A DNA stretch of 64,000 nt from Alligator mississippiensis (Eukaryota; Chordata; Crocodylia; Alligatoridae), in the NCBI RefSeq assembly GCF_030867095.1, contig NC_081824.1:236184719-236248718 (forward strand), written 5' to 3'. The notes under the pieces were generated by a model that saw only the letters and a list, made by a program, of their open reading frames with translations, did not search any database and had not been told where the DNA came from. The position numbers and the translations under genes are program-made. The first letter of the stretch is position 1. Each line of letters opens with the position of its first letter. Of this stretch, positions 46,489 through 58,700 are shown in pieces.

Positions 46489-48498
46489 AGGCCAGCAGGA
46501 GGTGAGCCTGGTTCCAGAGGAGGCACCACAAGCACCTAAGCTGCAAGTTGCAGAGCCTGCACAAGCAGGTGGCTTGGGGTTGGCATGTGAGGGAGATCAG
46601 CTACAGGAACAGGCCAGGAAGATCTTTCTGGCCTGGGACCCTGTGTAGAGGAGGGGAAGGAGCGGTCTGCCTACTTCAGCAGGTTAAAGAAAGCCAAGAG
46701 GGAAACCATGACCAGCTTGCGAGGTGGAGCAGGAGTGGAGTACTAGTCAAACAAAGGGATGCTGGAAACAACAGAGGCCTTCTACTGGGAGCTGTACACA
46801 GTTTGCCCAAAGGACTCAGGGGCCATTCAGGACTGTCTGCAGGAGCTCACTCAGATACTCGGAAGGGATGAAGGCTGGAAGCTGGTGGAGGAGTGGATGC
46901 TGGAGGAGGTCACCAAGACTCCACACCTTCAAGAATAGTAAGACTCCTGGGGCAGATGGCCTGCCCAAGGCATTCTGTGTCATCTTCTGGGACCAGATAG
47001 GCCCTGGATCTCCTGGAGGTGTATAGGGAGTGGCTGCAGGAGGGCTACCTGGGGACCAGGATAGATCAGGGCCTCATAACCCTTCTTTATAAGAAATTGG
47101 AAAGGGGGAATTTGAAGAACGAGAGACCCATAATGCTCCTGAACTTCAACTATAAACTAATGGCCAAAGTCTTGGTTGAGTGCTTTAAGTCTGTTATAGG
47201 TGCTATGATTCGCAAAGACCAGTTGTGTGCAGTGCCAGGGCGACAGATCCATGGAGAACCCTGCTGCAACTTGTGGGATGCACTGCGGTATCAGTGGGAG
47301 AGAGGCCTGAATCGTGACCTGGAAAAGGCCTACGACTAAGTGTCTCACCAGTTCCTGCTTGAGATGCTGAAGAAGAGGAGGCTCCCCCTCTGACTTCTGT
47401 TGCCTGGATAAAGACACTGTGCACGGATTCAGTAACAAGTGATTGTTGGAAAGAGTATTACGACACATCCAGGTATATACAGGGCAGCAGCAAGGGCCAA
47501 GCTCAACATGAGCAAGAGTAATTGTCAGGTACTAGACAAACTCAGGGACCTGTTGACCCTGGAAGTTTCTGTTCATCTGCAAGGGCCTGAAGATCCTTGG
47601 GTTGGAGTTTGACCCAGAGCTGAACAGATAGAAGATGTGGGAAAAGACCAAGACCCAAATCAAGCAGAGACTGGGATTGTGGAGCATGCATTCAATCAAT
47701 GAGGGAGCTGGGGTGCACATGGTGCTTATGAGGATGGTGTTGCTACCAATGCTTCTGTATACCGCACTGGTCTTCTCCCCTTCAGAGAAAGACAGACATC
47801 CAAAGAGCTATGTGTATCTTCTTCTGGGGCTCCAGAAGGGAGAAGGTTGTGAGGACCATGCTGTACAAAATTAAATGGATTGGGGGCCAAGGAATGCCAG
47901 GCATCCTGCTGTTCTTCTGTGCCAAGTACACAAGCCAGATCTACCAGCTGGCAATTGGGGCAGAATCCAAAACAGCCTGCTTTGTAAGATACTTTGATGG
48001 GCACCTACTGCCCTATTGAGGGGTGTGTACACTGCCTAATTTGCACCTGTGGACCTTGGCACTGCCATGTTTCTGCAAGATCCTGGAATGTTTCTGAAGC
48101 AAATATGAACTACAAAAAGAGGTCTCAGTGACCCTGACGAACCACCATAAGGTGCAGGAGGTGGTAAAGGCAAGGGACAAACTGTCACCTGTAGATATAC
48201 TACCAAGCAACAGCTGCCAAGCTGTGTGGGAGTGAATCTTCCACAAAGACCTGCAGAAGGAACACAGGGACTTGAACTGGCAGATTGCCCACTAGGCCCT
48301 CCCTATGCGAGCACTGCGACACAGAGAGGGACAGAGAGGCCCATCAAACTGCCCCAGGCAAACCTGGCAATAGAAGGAGGAAACAATCAATCACCTCCTT
48401 TGGAACTGCTCGTACACCAGGGAAGTGTGGAGAACAGTAATTGTACCTCTTATGATGGTGACAAGGGTCAAGACCCTGACCAGAGAGACAATGCTGTT

Positions 48499-48855
48499 CA
48501 TGAATGGTGCGTGCCCCTGGCATCTGAGGGGGCACAGCAGCAGGAGCAGTGAGAGCGTGGCAGCAGTAAGTGGGGGAGTTCCCACAGATGCCACCAGCAA
48601 TGTCGGTGGCAGGGGGTGGGATAGGGGTGGTGAGCGCCAACCAAGAGTCAGTGGCCACCCACAGCTACCACCGGCAGCGTCAGCAGCAGCCAGTTGGGAT
48701 TGCAGACCGCCCACAGACACTGCTGGCAGTGATGGCAGCAGGGTGGCCAGCAGTGACCACCCACAGGCGCCGACCATTGCCTTTTTGCGGGGGGTGGACT
48801 GCCATGCTCAGGGGGTGCACATGTACCCATGTGCACTCCCTGCATGTTGCCCCTG
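48499..48855. mobile_element. hAT element inserted in the Tx1-like LINE, relative of 9859-10149
   Basis: Starts CATGAATGGTGCGTGCC and ends CATGTTGCCCCTG; perfect duplication ATGCTGTT at 48491-48498 and 48856-48863. Its right end is the inverted version of the left end of 9859-10149 (GGGGGTGCAC...GTGCACCCCCTGAG). Confidence 0.88.
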
Positions 48856-49453
48856 ATGCTGTTCAAACACCTGACCAAGCAGCAAGGGACCCTGACAGCT
48901 CACTTTGACCAGTTCATCTCCTGCATAGGAGAGCCCTGTGGAAGACCAGGAACCTGCTCATGTACAGAAACGTGAACCAATCGAGGACTGCATCAGAATG
49001 GGAGTGCGCTGCAGGTGTACTACAGGAAGACAGAAGAAGATAAAGGGGATAAGATGGTACAGGACATATGGAAGAGAAAAGACTGGCACAGACTGTTCAG
49101 AGCCAGGACCACTGGAGAGAGAGACAACAATGACAACGGTGACCACTATGGTGACGACAACAGTGATGATGACAATGAGTGAAAGGACTGGTGAAACAGG
49201 CAGGGGATGTGGAAGAGTTGTGGGGGGGAAGGGAAGAGGGTGCTGAGGCAGCCTTATGCTTGATTATGATGGTTAAAGGAGATGGTGACGGGTGTGTGGG
49301 TGCGGCTATTGTAATGGGGATAATGCTGGCTTAGCTGTAGATGTGTCATGGACTGCCAGGTGGACCAGATTGCTTAGGAGACAGAACTGTAAAGGTACAG
49401 GGATATGTTATTTCTATAGCTATGTATAGAAATTAAAATTTTTGTAAAAAAAG

Positions 49454-51982
49454 TTTGTACTCTATATAAATAGGTACAAAACACATTTTTAAGCAGTGCT
49501 TTCTTGAATACCTGTGCCAAAACTTGCAGAAATTTAAAAAATGATAAAATACATTGATTCTAGATTAGCTTAATCTATGGATACGCATAGTAATTTGTAT
49601 GCAAATTAGTGTAGGTATGTTTTTTTCAAGCACAGTGTTTTTTAATCTGATTCTCACTTCCATGTGCTCAGGGAGAGCAGGGTCTGACAGAAAGGGCTTT
49701 GGGAAAGGTCTGCAGGGGGAAGAAGTTGGGAAGACAAAGTACAAGGGGGCTACGTGATGCCCCCAGATTTATTTTCCCTGCTGTAGCAGTGGGAGGGGGA
49801 CAAATTCAAGGCAAGCCCCAATAATTAGATTCTATACCTGGAAAATTATAAGAAATGTATATATTTTTCCATACAAATAATCTGATTAATGGGGGACATT
49901 TTATATTCTAGTAAATACAGTACATGCTGTGGTAGCTTTCCAGAAAGGGAAAGAGGGAAGGTGGTTGAGACCTGTTTGGAGACGGAGTGTCCTAGTAACA
50001 TCCTTGCTGCTAATGCTCTTGTGGGTCTGAAGCTGGCAAGGGTCCTTGCCATTTACTGGCTATTTCTGACAAGCAACGAGGAACCAAGAAGGAAGGAACC
50101 ACATCTGACTCCTCTCTCCCATTGGATGCAGATGTATAGATGTTCCTGCTTTACTCTGTGGAACAACCAACTTGTGCTGGCAGGAATGGATGATAGGCTT
50201 CCCAAAGAACGGCTCCTACTATCACCACGGGGAATGACTGGCAAGCATGGGGCAATGGCAGCCACCCTAGGATGATGCCTCTTTCCAGAACACTGCTGGA
50301 CAAGCTGTAGGGTGCTGAAAAGGAAAAAAAAAAACAGTTTGGCCTCAGCTGAAAACTAACACCTTGAAAAAGGTCTCATTTTTGCCAAGGGATGCTTTGT
50401 GGACAGGCTCTGATCAAATGAAACGGCTATGTGATGACAGGCCAGAGGGAGGAACCAGGTCCGATACCACTCTCTTAGAAGAAAGTAGATTAGGAATTGA
50501 ATGGACTGAGTAGAGGGCCTTATCCAATATCCAGCACTGAGCCAAGGTATCCATAAGAATCATCTCAGAAGGTACCAGAGGGGCAGGATGTCAGGGTCTT
50601 TGCTGCTGCAACTGGGAATGCAACTGTAAAAAAAATGAAGTTGGAAAAGTTGTGACAGGGAAGAAATTCCCCATTAAAACAAATATGGTAAGCCCTTCTG
50701 CCAACTGTGCCTTCCACAGAAACAATAGTTGTTCCCTCAGGCCTCCTTAAGAAGTGCCAGTCCCATGTACATGAACGGAAATTGGGAGGGGAAACAAAAC
50801 TCCAAGCATACTTTGATGGTAGTGAAATTGTTTTGGGTTGGTGAGGTGCAAATAGCCTGATATAAAACAATACTCTGTACATGGTGAGACTGCAGCATCT
50901 GTATAGTATTTACCATACTTACTCTCATATCATAGACATACAAACACCCTCTTCTCCAAACATTATCCTTCAAAACTGGGGGTGGGGAGTGTTTTTAAGA
51001 TGGGAAGCTGACTTCTGCACCTGAATAAAAGCATAGAGACACTAATGGCTGTCATGGCTCTGTTTCTCTCCCTTCTCTGCAGCCGGCATTTAGCAGGGGT
51101 GGAATCCAGTTTTAACTCACTGAGCAGTCAAAAGCTGCTGCAAATTTAGCAGTGGTTGTGAGAGGATTCAAACTAGCTTTTGCCTGAGACAGCTAGTGAG
51201 CTGGCTGAGGATGAGCAGACTGCTCCATGGGCTCAGATTTTGGCCATGATATTGAAAAAATCTTTTTCTTTTTCTATCTTCCCAAAACAAGGCACGTGTC
51301 TTCTATGAGGGCATGTGGTATGCAAGAAAATATGGGAAGGAAGGTGTTGGGCTGGGAGGGGTTGTTTAGGGTGCCATTGTTTTGGACTGTTGAGACAATG
51401 GCAAAGCTAGTGCTAGAGTTTGAGTTAAATCTCTTTGAATCTAGTGTGTATAACAGCTGTTCTTCATTTAAGATAGTTATAAGAAGCCATTAAGCTCTTG
51501 GATGGAACCAGGCATTTGAATCAGCAGTGCCCCCCCAATTCATTACTACCCAAAACAAAAGCTCAGGAGTAGGCAGGGGCTTTTATTTGACCTTGATGTG
51601 TGAAAGCCAGTTCATCTGTAAGAGAAATAGTTGTGAGAAAATGCACCAAGGAAACACCTCGCACACTGCAAGAGAGGTCCTGAACGCTTGGTCCCAAAAA
51701 CAAGCTGAGCGGGCTTTTGGGTTAAGCACTGGCTGAAAGAAGCTGAGTGTTGTGAGCAAGGAATCCACTGCCTGCTAGCGGGGGCTCCATCCCTGCACAC
51801 ACCCCTGTTTTCAGGGAAGCAGGATGTTGTAGATCCTTTTGTACATGAGCAGGGTTGTATCAGAAATACCTGACTCCCTCCCTTCCCCATTTCACCTCTT
51901 AGTACAGACACCCTCCCCCCGCCCCCCACTCTAGCTGAATTTGCATTAACCACTTGGATGAAAAAAAAGAAAGACACAAGAC
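49454..51982. other. Intergenic, nothing recognised
   Basis: No coding or repeat family was recognised between the LINE tail and the possible ARHGEF33 3' end. Confidence 0.5.
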
Positions 51983-54900
51983 GATTATTTAAAAGCAGAG
52001 TTTATTTGGCAGAGACAGAAAAAAATATTCCAGAGCATGAGCATCAAAGCAAGGGTTGGGCCAGAGCCCGTGAGATGATGAGCTCACCTGCCATTGTACT
52101 GAGCAGGCTCCTCTCCTTTTTAAATACACTTTTCAGCCTTGGAGCAGATACAGAGGCAGAATAGTGCCATTCCCCTATGGGACAAGGAGGCAGAACTGGC
52201 ACAGGAGCAGAACTGTAACATCCACCCGAGACCACAAACAGAAGCTGAAACACCAAGTGGGCTTCCCCAGGTCCCTGCACATCCTTGGCTGCTCTCCATG
52301 AAATCTGGCTACTGCAGTGGGCCCCTCTGCACTGATGTCTGGCTCTGCCAGCATAGCTTCCCTGTCATGGAGAGTTTGGAATCAGACAGGCCACAAGAAC
52401 TTGACCCTGTGTACATCCCTGTCCTCTCCCAGTCCTTCCTCACTACCATTCCCTGAGCCTCTTCTTGCCTTTGTGCCTTTGATGGCACTGCCCTGCAGCT
52501 GGGCAACATGACTCACCCTGCTTCTGTTCCTCCTCCAGCCTTTAGCTTAGACTGCTCTTCAGTGCAACCTGCACCCTTCTCCTGATGGGCTCTCACATCT
52601 CCTTTGCTCCGGATGATTCCTTTCTTGTTTAGACCATGAAGCTGGCTGTGGTGCGGAGCGTGCTGATGGGCAAAGAGGTCTGTCCACAGCTGGCTTCTCA
52701 GTGCCATATTCTGGCTGCACTGATTCAGCAGTAAAAGGCATCCAGGAGCCCTTATTGCCAGGACAGGTGCCCATGAACTGATTGAACTGACACTGGGCAG
52801 AAGGTTGCCAGGGTGGCAGGAGGCAGAATCACTGTGGGGAAGTGCTAGAACAGTGTGATCTGACCACTGCCAGGTACTTTAGGTAGGAAATTTCTATTGC
52901 AATTGTTTGGAGGAGGGGAGACCATAATGCTTCCTGAAAATTTTCTTGACCTTTTTTTTTTTTACCAAATAAATGTATTTTTTTAACTAAAATGGTTCCC
53001 AGAAGCCACAACGTTTTTTAGTTTTCAGTTTTTAGAAACCAAAAGGGGGAGGGGTGGTTAATGTTGTCTTCTCTTGAATTTTTTTCTCTTGCTGTCCAAC
53101 TGCTAGAATATTTTGACAACAAAGATGAAACTTGTCCCTGGAAATGTTAGTTTCTGGTGACAAACCAAATTTTTTTTTATCCATAAAAGAAAAAGTTTGG
53201 CTGAGAGCAAGACTGCCAGCTTGCAAGAGAGGGCTGAGCAGCGTGTGAGTGACCATGAGCAACCAGCAACTGGGGCTCCAGGTTCCTGACCCCTTATGGC
53301 AGTGCCATAGCCTGCTGCTGGACCGACTGGGCCACCTCCACTTCACCTGCTGGACAGCATGCTGATTAGCATCAGGCTTGGCCCACAGGCACACCACCAG
53401 TAGCTGGACAGGACACATGACCTGATCAAGCTGCAGGGCCATTTGTAACTATAGCCATGGAACTCGGTATCCTGCTCAGACTCAACACTGGTCTAACCCG
53501 TTCATGGATTCATGGAGCACAGTGGTCAGGGAGCTCTGTATACTGTGTTTCTGCCTTCACCCTGTATCTAGATGGACTGCAAGTACTTTAAAGAGGAGAG
53601 CCATCCTTAACACAGTGCCTACGCAGTACCCAAGTCAGCCTCTGTGTGCACATCTGCACATACAGTTAATGCACATGAATAAACTTTGGAGCATATTGCT
53701 CTGGAGTTTATTTGGGCACAGCCCATGGAGCCTGGTTGGAGCAGGGGACCTGGAGGGGTCAGCCTGCCAGCCCAGGGCTGCTCCAACCAGGCTCCATATG
53801 TTGCAGGGGGGCTGGCTGAAGCATGAGGGTGCTTCAGTGCGGGGCTAACCAGTGCAGGGGTAGCTCCTGTGCTGGAGCACCCTTGTGCCTGAACCAGCCG
53901 CTCCACAGCATGTGGAGCCCAGTTGGAGTAGCCATGGGCTGGCAGGTTGACCACCCTCGCCACCCCACAGTCCCCTACCCACCCAGGCTGCTCAGACCAG
54001 GCTCCATGTGCTGTGGAGGGGCTGACTGAGGCATGAGGGTGCTTCAGCCCAGGGGCTGCCTGCTGACTAGCCCCACACTGAAGTACCCTGTGCCCCAGCC
54101 AGCCAGGGCAATGTCTACATGTGTGCTGCTGTGCACAAAAAATTCCATAGTAGGGTAGGACTTGTATTTTACAAGTCCTTCCCTGCTGTGGAGTTTATTA
54201 GTTTCATGTGCCCTAATAGGGCCGCATGTGTAGACACCAAGACGTTTACTGCACAGTTAATTAGTCAACTGCATAGTAAACATCTCATGTAAACGCACTC
54301 TGTGAATATCATAGGCACTGCAGTAACACCAAGGTAATACGTACACTGCTTCCAGTGTTGCAGCCCCATGGAAACAACTGCTCTTACTGCCAAACATGTA
54401 GGGTACAGGAAAGATGCATTTAATTTCCTTCCATTTCTTTTATTCTTTAACTAAAGGATATACATTACTGGTCTAGGTTATCAGCATTACTAAGCTGGGA
54501 GTGTTTTCACATCAATAACACGGTGAAAATAATTGTGGCTTTGTTATGGCAAAAAAAAAAATTCCTTGCCAATACAATCAGAAGAAAGAAGTGGTAACAG
54601 AAATGCTTGTAATGCATTCAGAGTTAACTGATTATTCCAAGCAATCTATTGCACATGCCCAGTACAGCAAGGCGGCTTCATGCAAAAAGTAATAGTTATT
54701 AATAACAAATATTATAGTAGCACCTAGAGGCCTCCAACATGATCAGCCCACTCCACTCCCCTGCCCTTGCACCAGGTGCTGTATAGACACAGATGAAGAA
54801 ACAGTCTCTGCTTTGAGCTATCTGCTCAGTACACAAGGGGAACAGTAGACTGCTCATGCCACAAGTGCCTAGCACTGTGGGTCCTGATCCAAGCAAGGGT

Positions 54901-55593
54901 CAGAAGGTGACACCATCCTACAAGAACCAGCATCAGCTCTGCCACGTGGCAGCAAGAGCAGTTGTTCATACAGCTTGAAACAGGCAAAGGGAAACAGGCA
55001 AAAGGAAAGTGACAGCAGAACTTCCCAGGACAGCCAAAACAGCTGGGGGGCCTTTGCCAAAAGAGCCAAGGCCCAACCTGTGGTTGTGGGGTTGGCTCTG
55101 CCCTGCAAAATTGGGCAGGGGACCCTGCAGGGAGACATCCTTCTCTTTTTCTTTTGACATGTTTGGTATGTCTGGCTTCTGGTCAGGCTGAGAGTCTCAT
55201 AAATGCAGCTCCTCTCACATGTGAGTCAGCTTTAGTGTTGGGCCCAGGTGACATGTGGAGGAGCTGAGGGGCAAAGAAATGTGACTCCTACTGCAGAGGG
55301 TGGAGTGGGTATTTGGCAATGCTTCCCAAACCTGGAGGGAAGTTCACTCTGAGGTTCAGATGAAGGCTTTGTGTGTTCCTGTCATCGCCAACCTAGACTG
55401 TCTCTGTCTGCCACCCCTCACCACTGCACTGAGCAGAGATGAATACCTTCCCCCTCCTCCCCCAGCTCTTCTTAATGTGTGAGCCATTAACTTGGCAGCT
55501 GCACCCTGAGGGGGCATTGCCTGCCTCCAACCCCACGGCCCCAGGCAGGGCTGGAGCACTTGGCTGGCTGGCTGCCCACCTCTCTCATTGCGC
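51983..55593 (-). other. Possible ARHGEF33 3' UTR
   Basis: A minus-strand AATAAA near 52000-52005 is followed by a T/GT-rich run (TCTTGTGTCTTTC and a T tract), the usual layout of a poly(A) site. Other minus-strand AATAAA motifs at about 53706 and 54187 lie in a MITE-like cluster. The extent of the 3' UTR is a guess from motif position only. Confidence 0.25.
53636..54300. repeat. MITE-like palindromic cluster
   Basis: AATAAACTTTGGAGCATATT is followed by its near complement (GCTCTGGAGTTTATT); GGAGCCTGGTTGGAGCAGGG faces GCTGCTCCAACCAGGCTCC; TGTCTACATGTGTGCTGC faces GCATGTGTAGACA. The whole looks like one composite palindromic DNA element or two nested ones. Ends uncertain. Confidence 0.45.
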
Positions 55594-55731
55594 TCATTTC
55601 TTTTTGAAGAGCTTGCGGAAGGAGCTCCGGAAGCCCCCTTTGGGCTCGTGCCTTGGGTTGTGGTCACTGAAGGATGTTTGTTCATTGTCATCCTTCTGGC
55701 AGAACCTGGTGTTGTCTTCTGCATGGAGCTC
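55594..55731 (-). CDS. ARHGEF33: ARHGEF33 terminal exon
   Basis: It follows CTTTTCCCTTTTAG on the minus strand. It encodes ELHAEDNTRFCQKDDNEQTS, FSDHNPRHEPKGGFRSSFRK and LFKKK, with TGA at 55596-55594. The short basic, amphipathic C-terminus could bind acidic membrane lipids; that role is inference. Confidence 0.88.
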   Translation of the reverse strand, partial: ELHAEDNTRFCQKDDNEQTSFSDHNPRHEPKGGFRSSFRKLFKKK

Positions 55732-58700
55732 CTAAAAGGGAAAAGACAATTTAACCAGTGTCCGTAACCTCATGCCCTCGCCATGCTCCCTGCATTGGGG
55801 GATGTGGAGGGGGCCAGCCTGCCCTGGTGGGAGGCAAAGTGAAGCCAAGGTGTCCATACAGACTGCCCTGGGACTTACGCCTCATCACCTTGGAGTGCAG
55901 GTATCTGAGGGGCCAGGGCAGGGGACAGCAAGGATGAGTTACGTGGTTTAGTGTCATGATAAGTTCAGGCCACTGCTGGGGGTTGACTGTGGCCCTGCTC
56001 ACCATGCACCCTTCGGAGAGGCCTTGCCAGGCCAAAGGACTCTGAATCCTTTTGCTCACAACATGAAAACTAGTTAAGGGAGGAGGCAGGGTCAGCCCCC
56101 TCCATCTCTGCCTCTTCGCACAGGTGGAGGAGCCTGCCTCCAGCAAGCTCAGGGTGCTGGAAGGAGGTCCCTCCTTGTACTGGAGATGGTGGGTGCTGCT
56201 GGCTCTACCGCGGGTAAAGCAGCAGGGCAGGGCAGGGTGGTGGCCAGCTTTCACTGACACAGGGACACTTCTGTGCGTGTGTCAGTGGGAGGCCTTTTGC
56301 CCAGCCACCAAATGCCATGCACAACTGCCCTGGATGCACCTCTTTTGCCCCAGTTTTGCTCACATGAGCCGAGACAGTGTTGTCTGGGAGCCTTCTACTG
56401 CAGGGGGCTTGTTTGCAAGGGGAAAGTGTTCTGAGATGAGGCCAGGTGAGAGTTTGAAGTGCAGGAGCTGATCTGGAGCAACTTCACGTGAGTTACTGAG
56501 GTTGACTTCCCTGTGCAGATAGGCTGTGGGGGTAGGCATTTGCTTCCTGATGCTATGCCCTCCTTTTCAGACAGTTTCCTTTGCTTTCCTGAGAGCTCCC
56601 CCTCTCTGTGTGCCACAGCAGGCTCCCACCCCTGTCTCATGCTCTCAGTTCTCCTCCTCATCTGTTTTCCAGCCTTGTCTTTCTGCGCTCCTATGCTACC
56701 TTTTCTCTGGCCCAGAGCTCTCTCTGGTTGCTCCTCCCCCAGCCCCTGCTGGCTTCTGCCAACAGGACCTGGGGGCAGTAGCTCAGTCATTGCTACTCAG
56801 TCCACTCCCTGTTTGTCATTATGGTTGGGTGGCTGAAGTCGCCCACTGCCTGGCAGATCCTCCCACAGTTAGGAAGTGCAAACAGCCAGCATCCTCCCTG
56901 TGACCCTCAGGGCAGGAAGGGCCTCCCTGTGCCAGCAGGGATAGGAGTGGCACCTGTCCCAGATAAGACCATTGCCCAGGCTGGCACAGGGCTCCTGCTA
57001 TAGATAGAGGAGGTCTGCCCTTGCCACATTCCTACAAAAAACATTCAATCCAATGCCAGACAAGGCATAGCCTGGGGGCCAGGTTGCTCATTGGTGCCAA
57101 TGGGCTGAGTCCAGATGGAGCTACACTGGTTGACACCAGCTGATGATCTAGCCCCAGCAGCATTGGCTTTTACTTGCTTCTGCAGCACAAGCCAGTTACT
57201 GGGGTGCCACCCTTTTCTTCAAGGGCTTTGTTTCATTATAACCAACCCAGCTTCAGCCAAGTGCTTCCTACATGGAGTGCCAAGCATGGGGAGGAGAGTG
57301 GAGTGTGGCATTTTAGCGACAGGGACTGGGGCGATGATAGTGAGAGGCCCAGGGAGGGATCCGTTTGCTAAGGCGGCCTCCAAGCCTAAACTCGTCAAAA
57401 CGCCTACCCTGGACCCATGGCGGCTGCCTTACAAACTGGCCTCTGTGTGCATGTGGGGTGTGGTGCACTTTGCGTGAGCAGGAGCAGGCTTTGCCCGTAC
57501 AAATCTGGAAGCTAGTTTGGCTCGTGCTCCCCTAGCTGCATCCCAGCTTCTGCTGCTGCGGCAGCATTTTGCTTTTCACTTTAGCCTCCTTACTTCCAAG
57601 AAGCTCTGCTTTTCACCCGGTCCTCTCTGTGGGGGGAAGTAGCTCCTCTGGGAGCTCCTAGATGAAGCGGTTATCACATGAGGCTGCACACTTCTCTCCG
57701 GCTTCTGCTGCAGCCGACTACCACTGCTGCTCCTGGTACTGTACAGCCTTGTACTCACGCCCTCTGCACTCCGAGGCAGCTCCTTCAGAGACCTGCTCAG
57801 CTGCTTGCCTTTGCTGTGAAATGCTTCACGCTTGTACGTGCTGCTGCTGACAGGGGCACAGTTCTTGGGTAGTGGCTGCACTGTGTGCTCGGTCCTCTCC
57901 GGTTCCACTGTGAAGTTCACTGGCCTCAGAAAGCAAATGTCCAAGCTGGACTCGGAGGAGGCTGGAGAGCAGTTCTCAAATAGGGCAAGGTTTTGGAAGG
58001 TCTCATCTTCGTAGGGCCCTGGCAGGGTGAACACTTCCCCCCCATAGTCAAACTCCTCGTAGCTTGGCATGAAGCTGCGGGCATCCTGCAGCAGCTCAGC
58101 AGAGGTCCTGGCAGGTCGTTCAACATTTGCCATGGGTTCAGCTGGGGGTGTTTCGTACTCCATCTCTGGGATGGCTTGCAGGGTGGCAGTGAGGGCCTTG
58201 AGCTCCTGCTCTGTGAACTGTGAGGAGGCCAGGAGATTCTCAGGTCTCTCATGCTTTCTCCCTTCTACTTCCCACTCAGGGGCCTTTACAGCTGAGATGT
58301 TCTCCATCATGGTGTGCTGGGGCTTCTTCATCTGTGGCATCAGGTGCCTTGGGGAGGAGGAGGAGGAGGAAATACTATGAAGTACAAGCATCCTGGCAGG
58401 CCCAGCCCAGCCCCTCCCATGTTGTCTTCACCCTCAAATGCAGGGCATGAGAGGCACAGCAGGAAAAACTGATGCACCCAGGTTACCAGGATGGGAGTCC
58501 CCATTGTAATGGTAATGGATACACCCAACAAGGATCAAACCCAGTGATCCCTGCTCATGTCAGCAGAGCACTACCACCTTGCCAGTGCTGTGTCTCCTTG
58601 CACAATCATTCTGGGTGCTTCTCTATCCCACTCCCTCCCTTTCTTTTCAAGGGCATCCAGGACTGTGCATGTGGGGGATGAGCCCATCCTGGCCCCTGCT

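Larger units (their letters stand above)
44281..49453 (+). mobile_element. Tx1/L1-type LINE, nearly all domains present but decayed
   Basis: In plus-strand order: ORF1 pieces (TWRARAMLKSEPGDPGT; then CCHC-like knuckles around 44770-44870 with GHGAKDC). The AP-type endonuclease follows (IASVNVRGLLKKEKWG, DILCLQECGLS; VITGDFNCIAEEEDRTSGG; AHIDSIFLPEGW). The reverse transcriptase then reads KTPGADGLPKAFC, LITLLYKKLERGNLKNERPI, QLCAVPGRQIHGE and DLEKAYD. The C-terminal part includes RREKVVRTMLYKIKWIGGQG and HLLWNCSYTREVW. The 3' UTR ends in a short A-rich tail near 49453. This layout is that of Tx1-clade LINEs of frogs and fish. Many stops and frameshifts, and two hAT insertions, make it inactive. 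5' end missing at 44281. Confidence 0.82.

Noticed and set aside
51960-52560. Another LTR
   Set aside because: A minus-strand AATAAA is present, but no TG...CA ends or flanking duplication could be found; a poly(A) site of ARHGEF33 is the simpler reading.
57576-57593. ARHGEF33 ending at the in-frame stop after VRRLK
   Set aside because: A GTAAGG donor after SFLE joins in phase to a downstream exon with recognisable ARHGEF33 C-terminal sequence. An isoform using the early stop remains possible.
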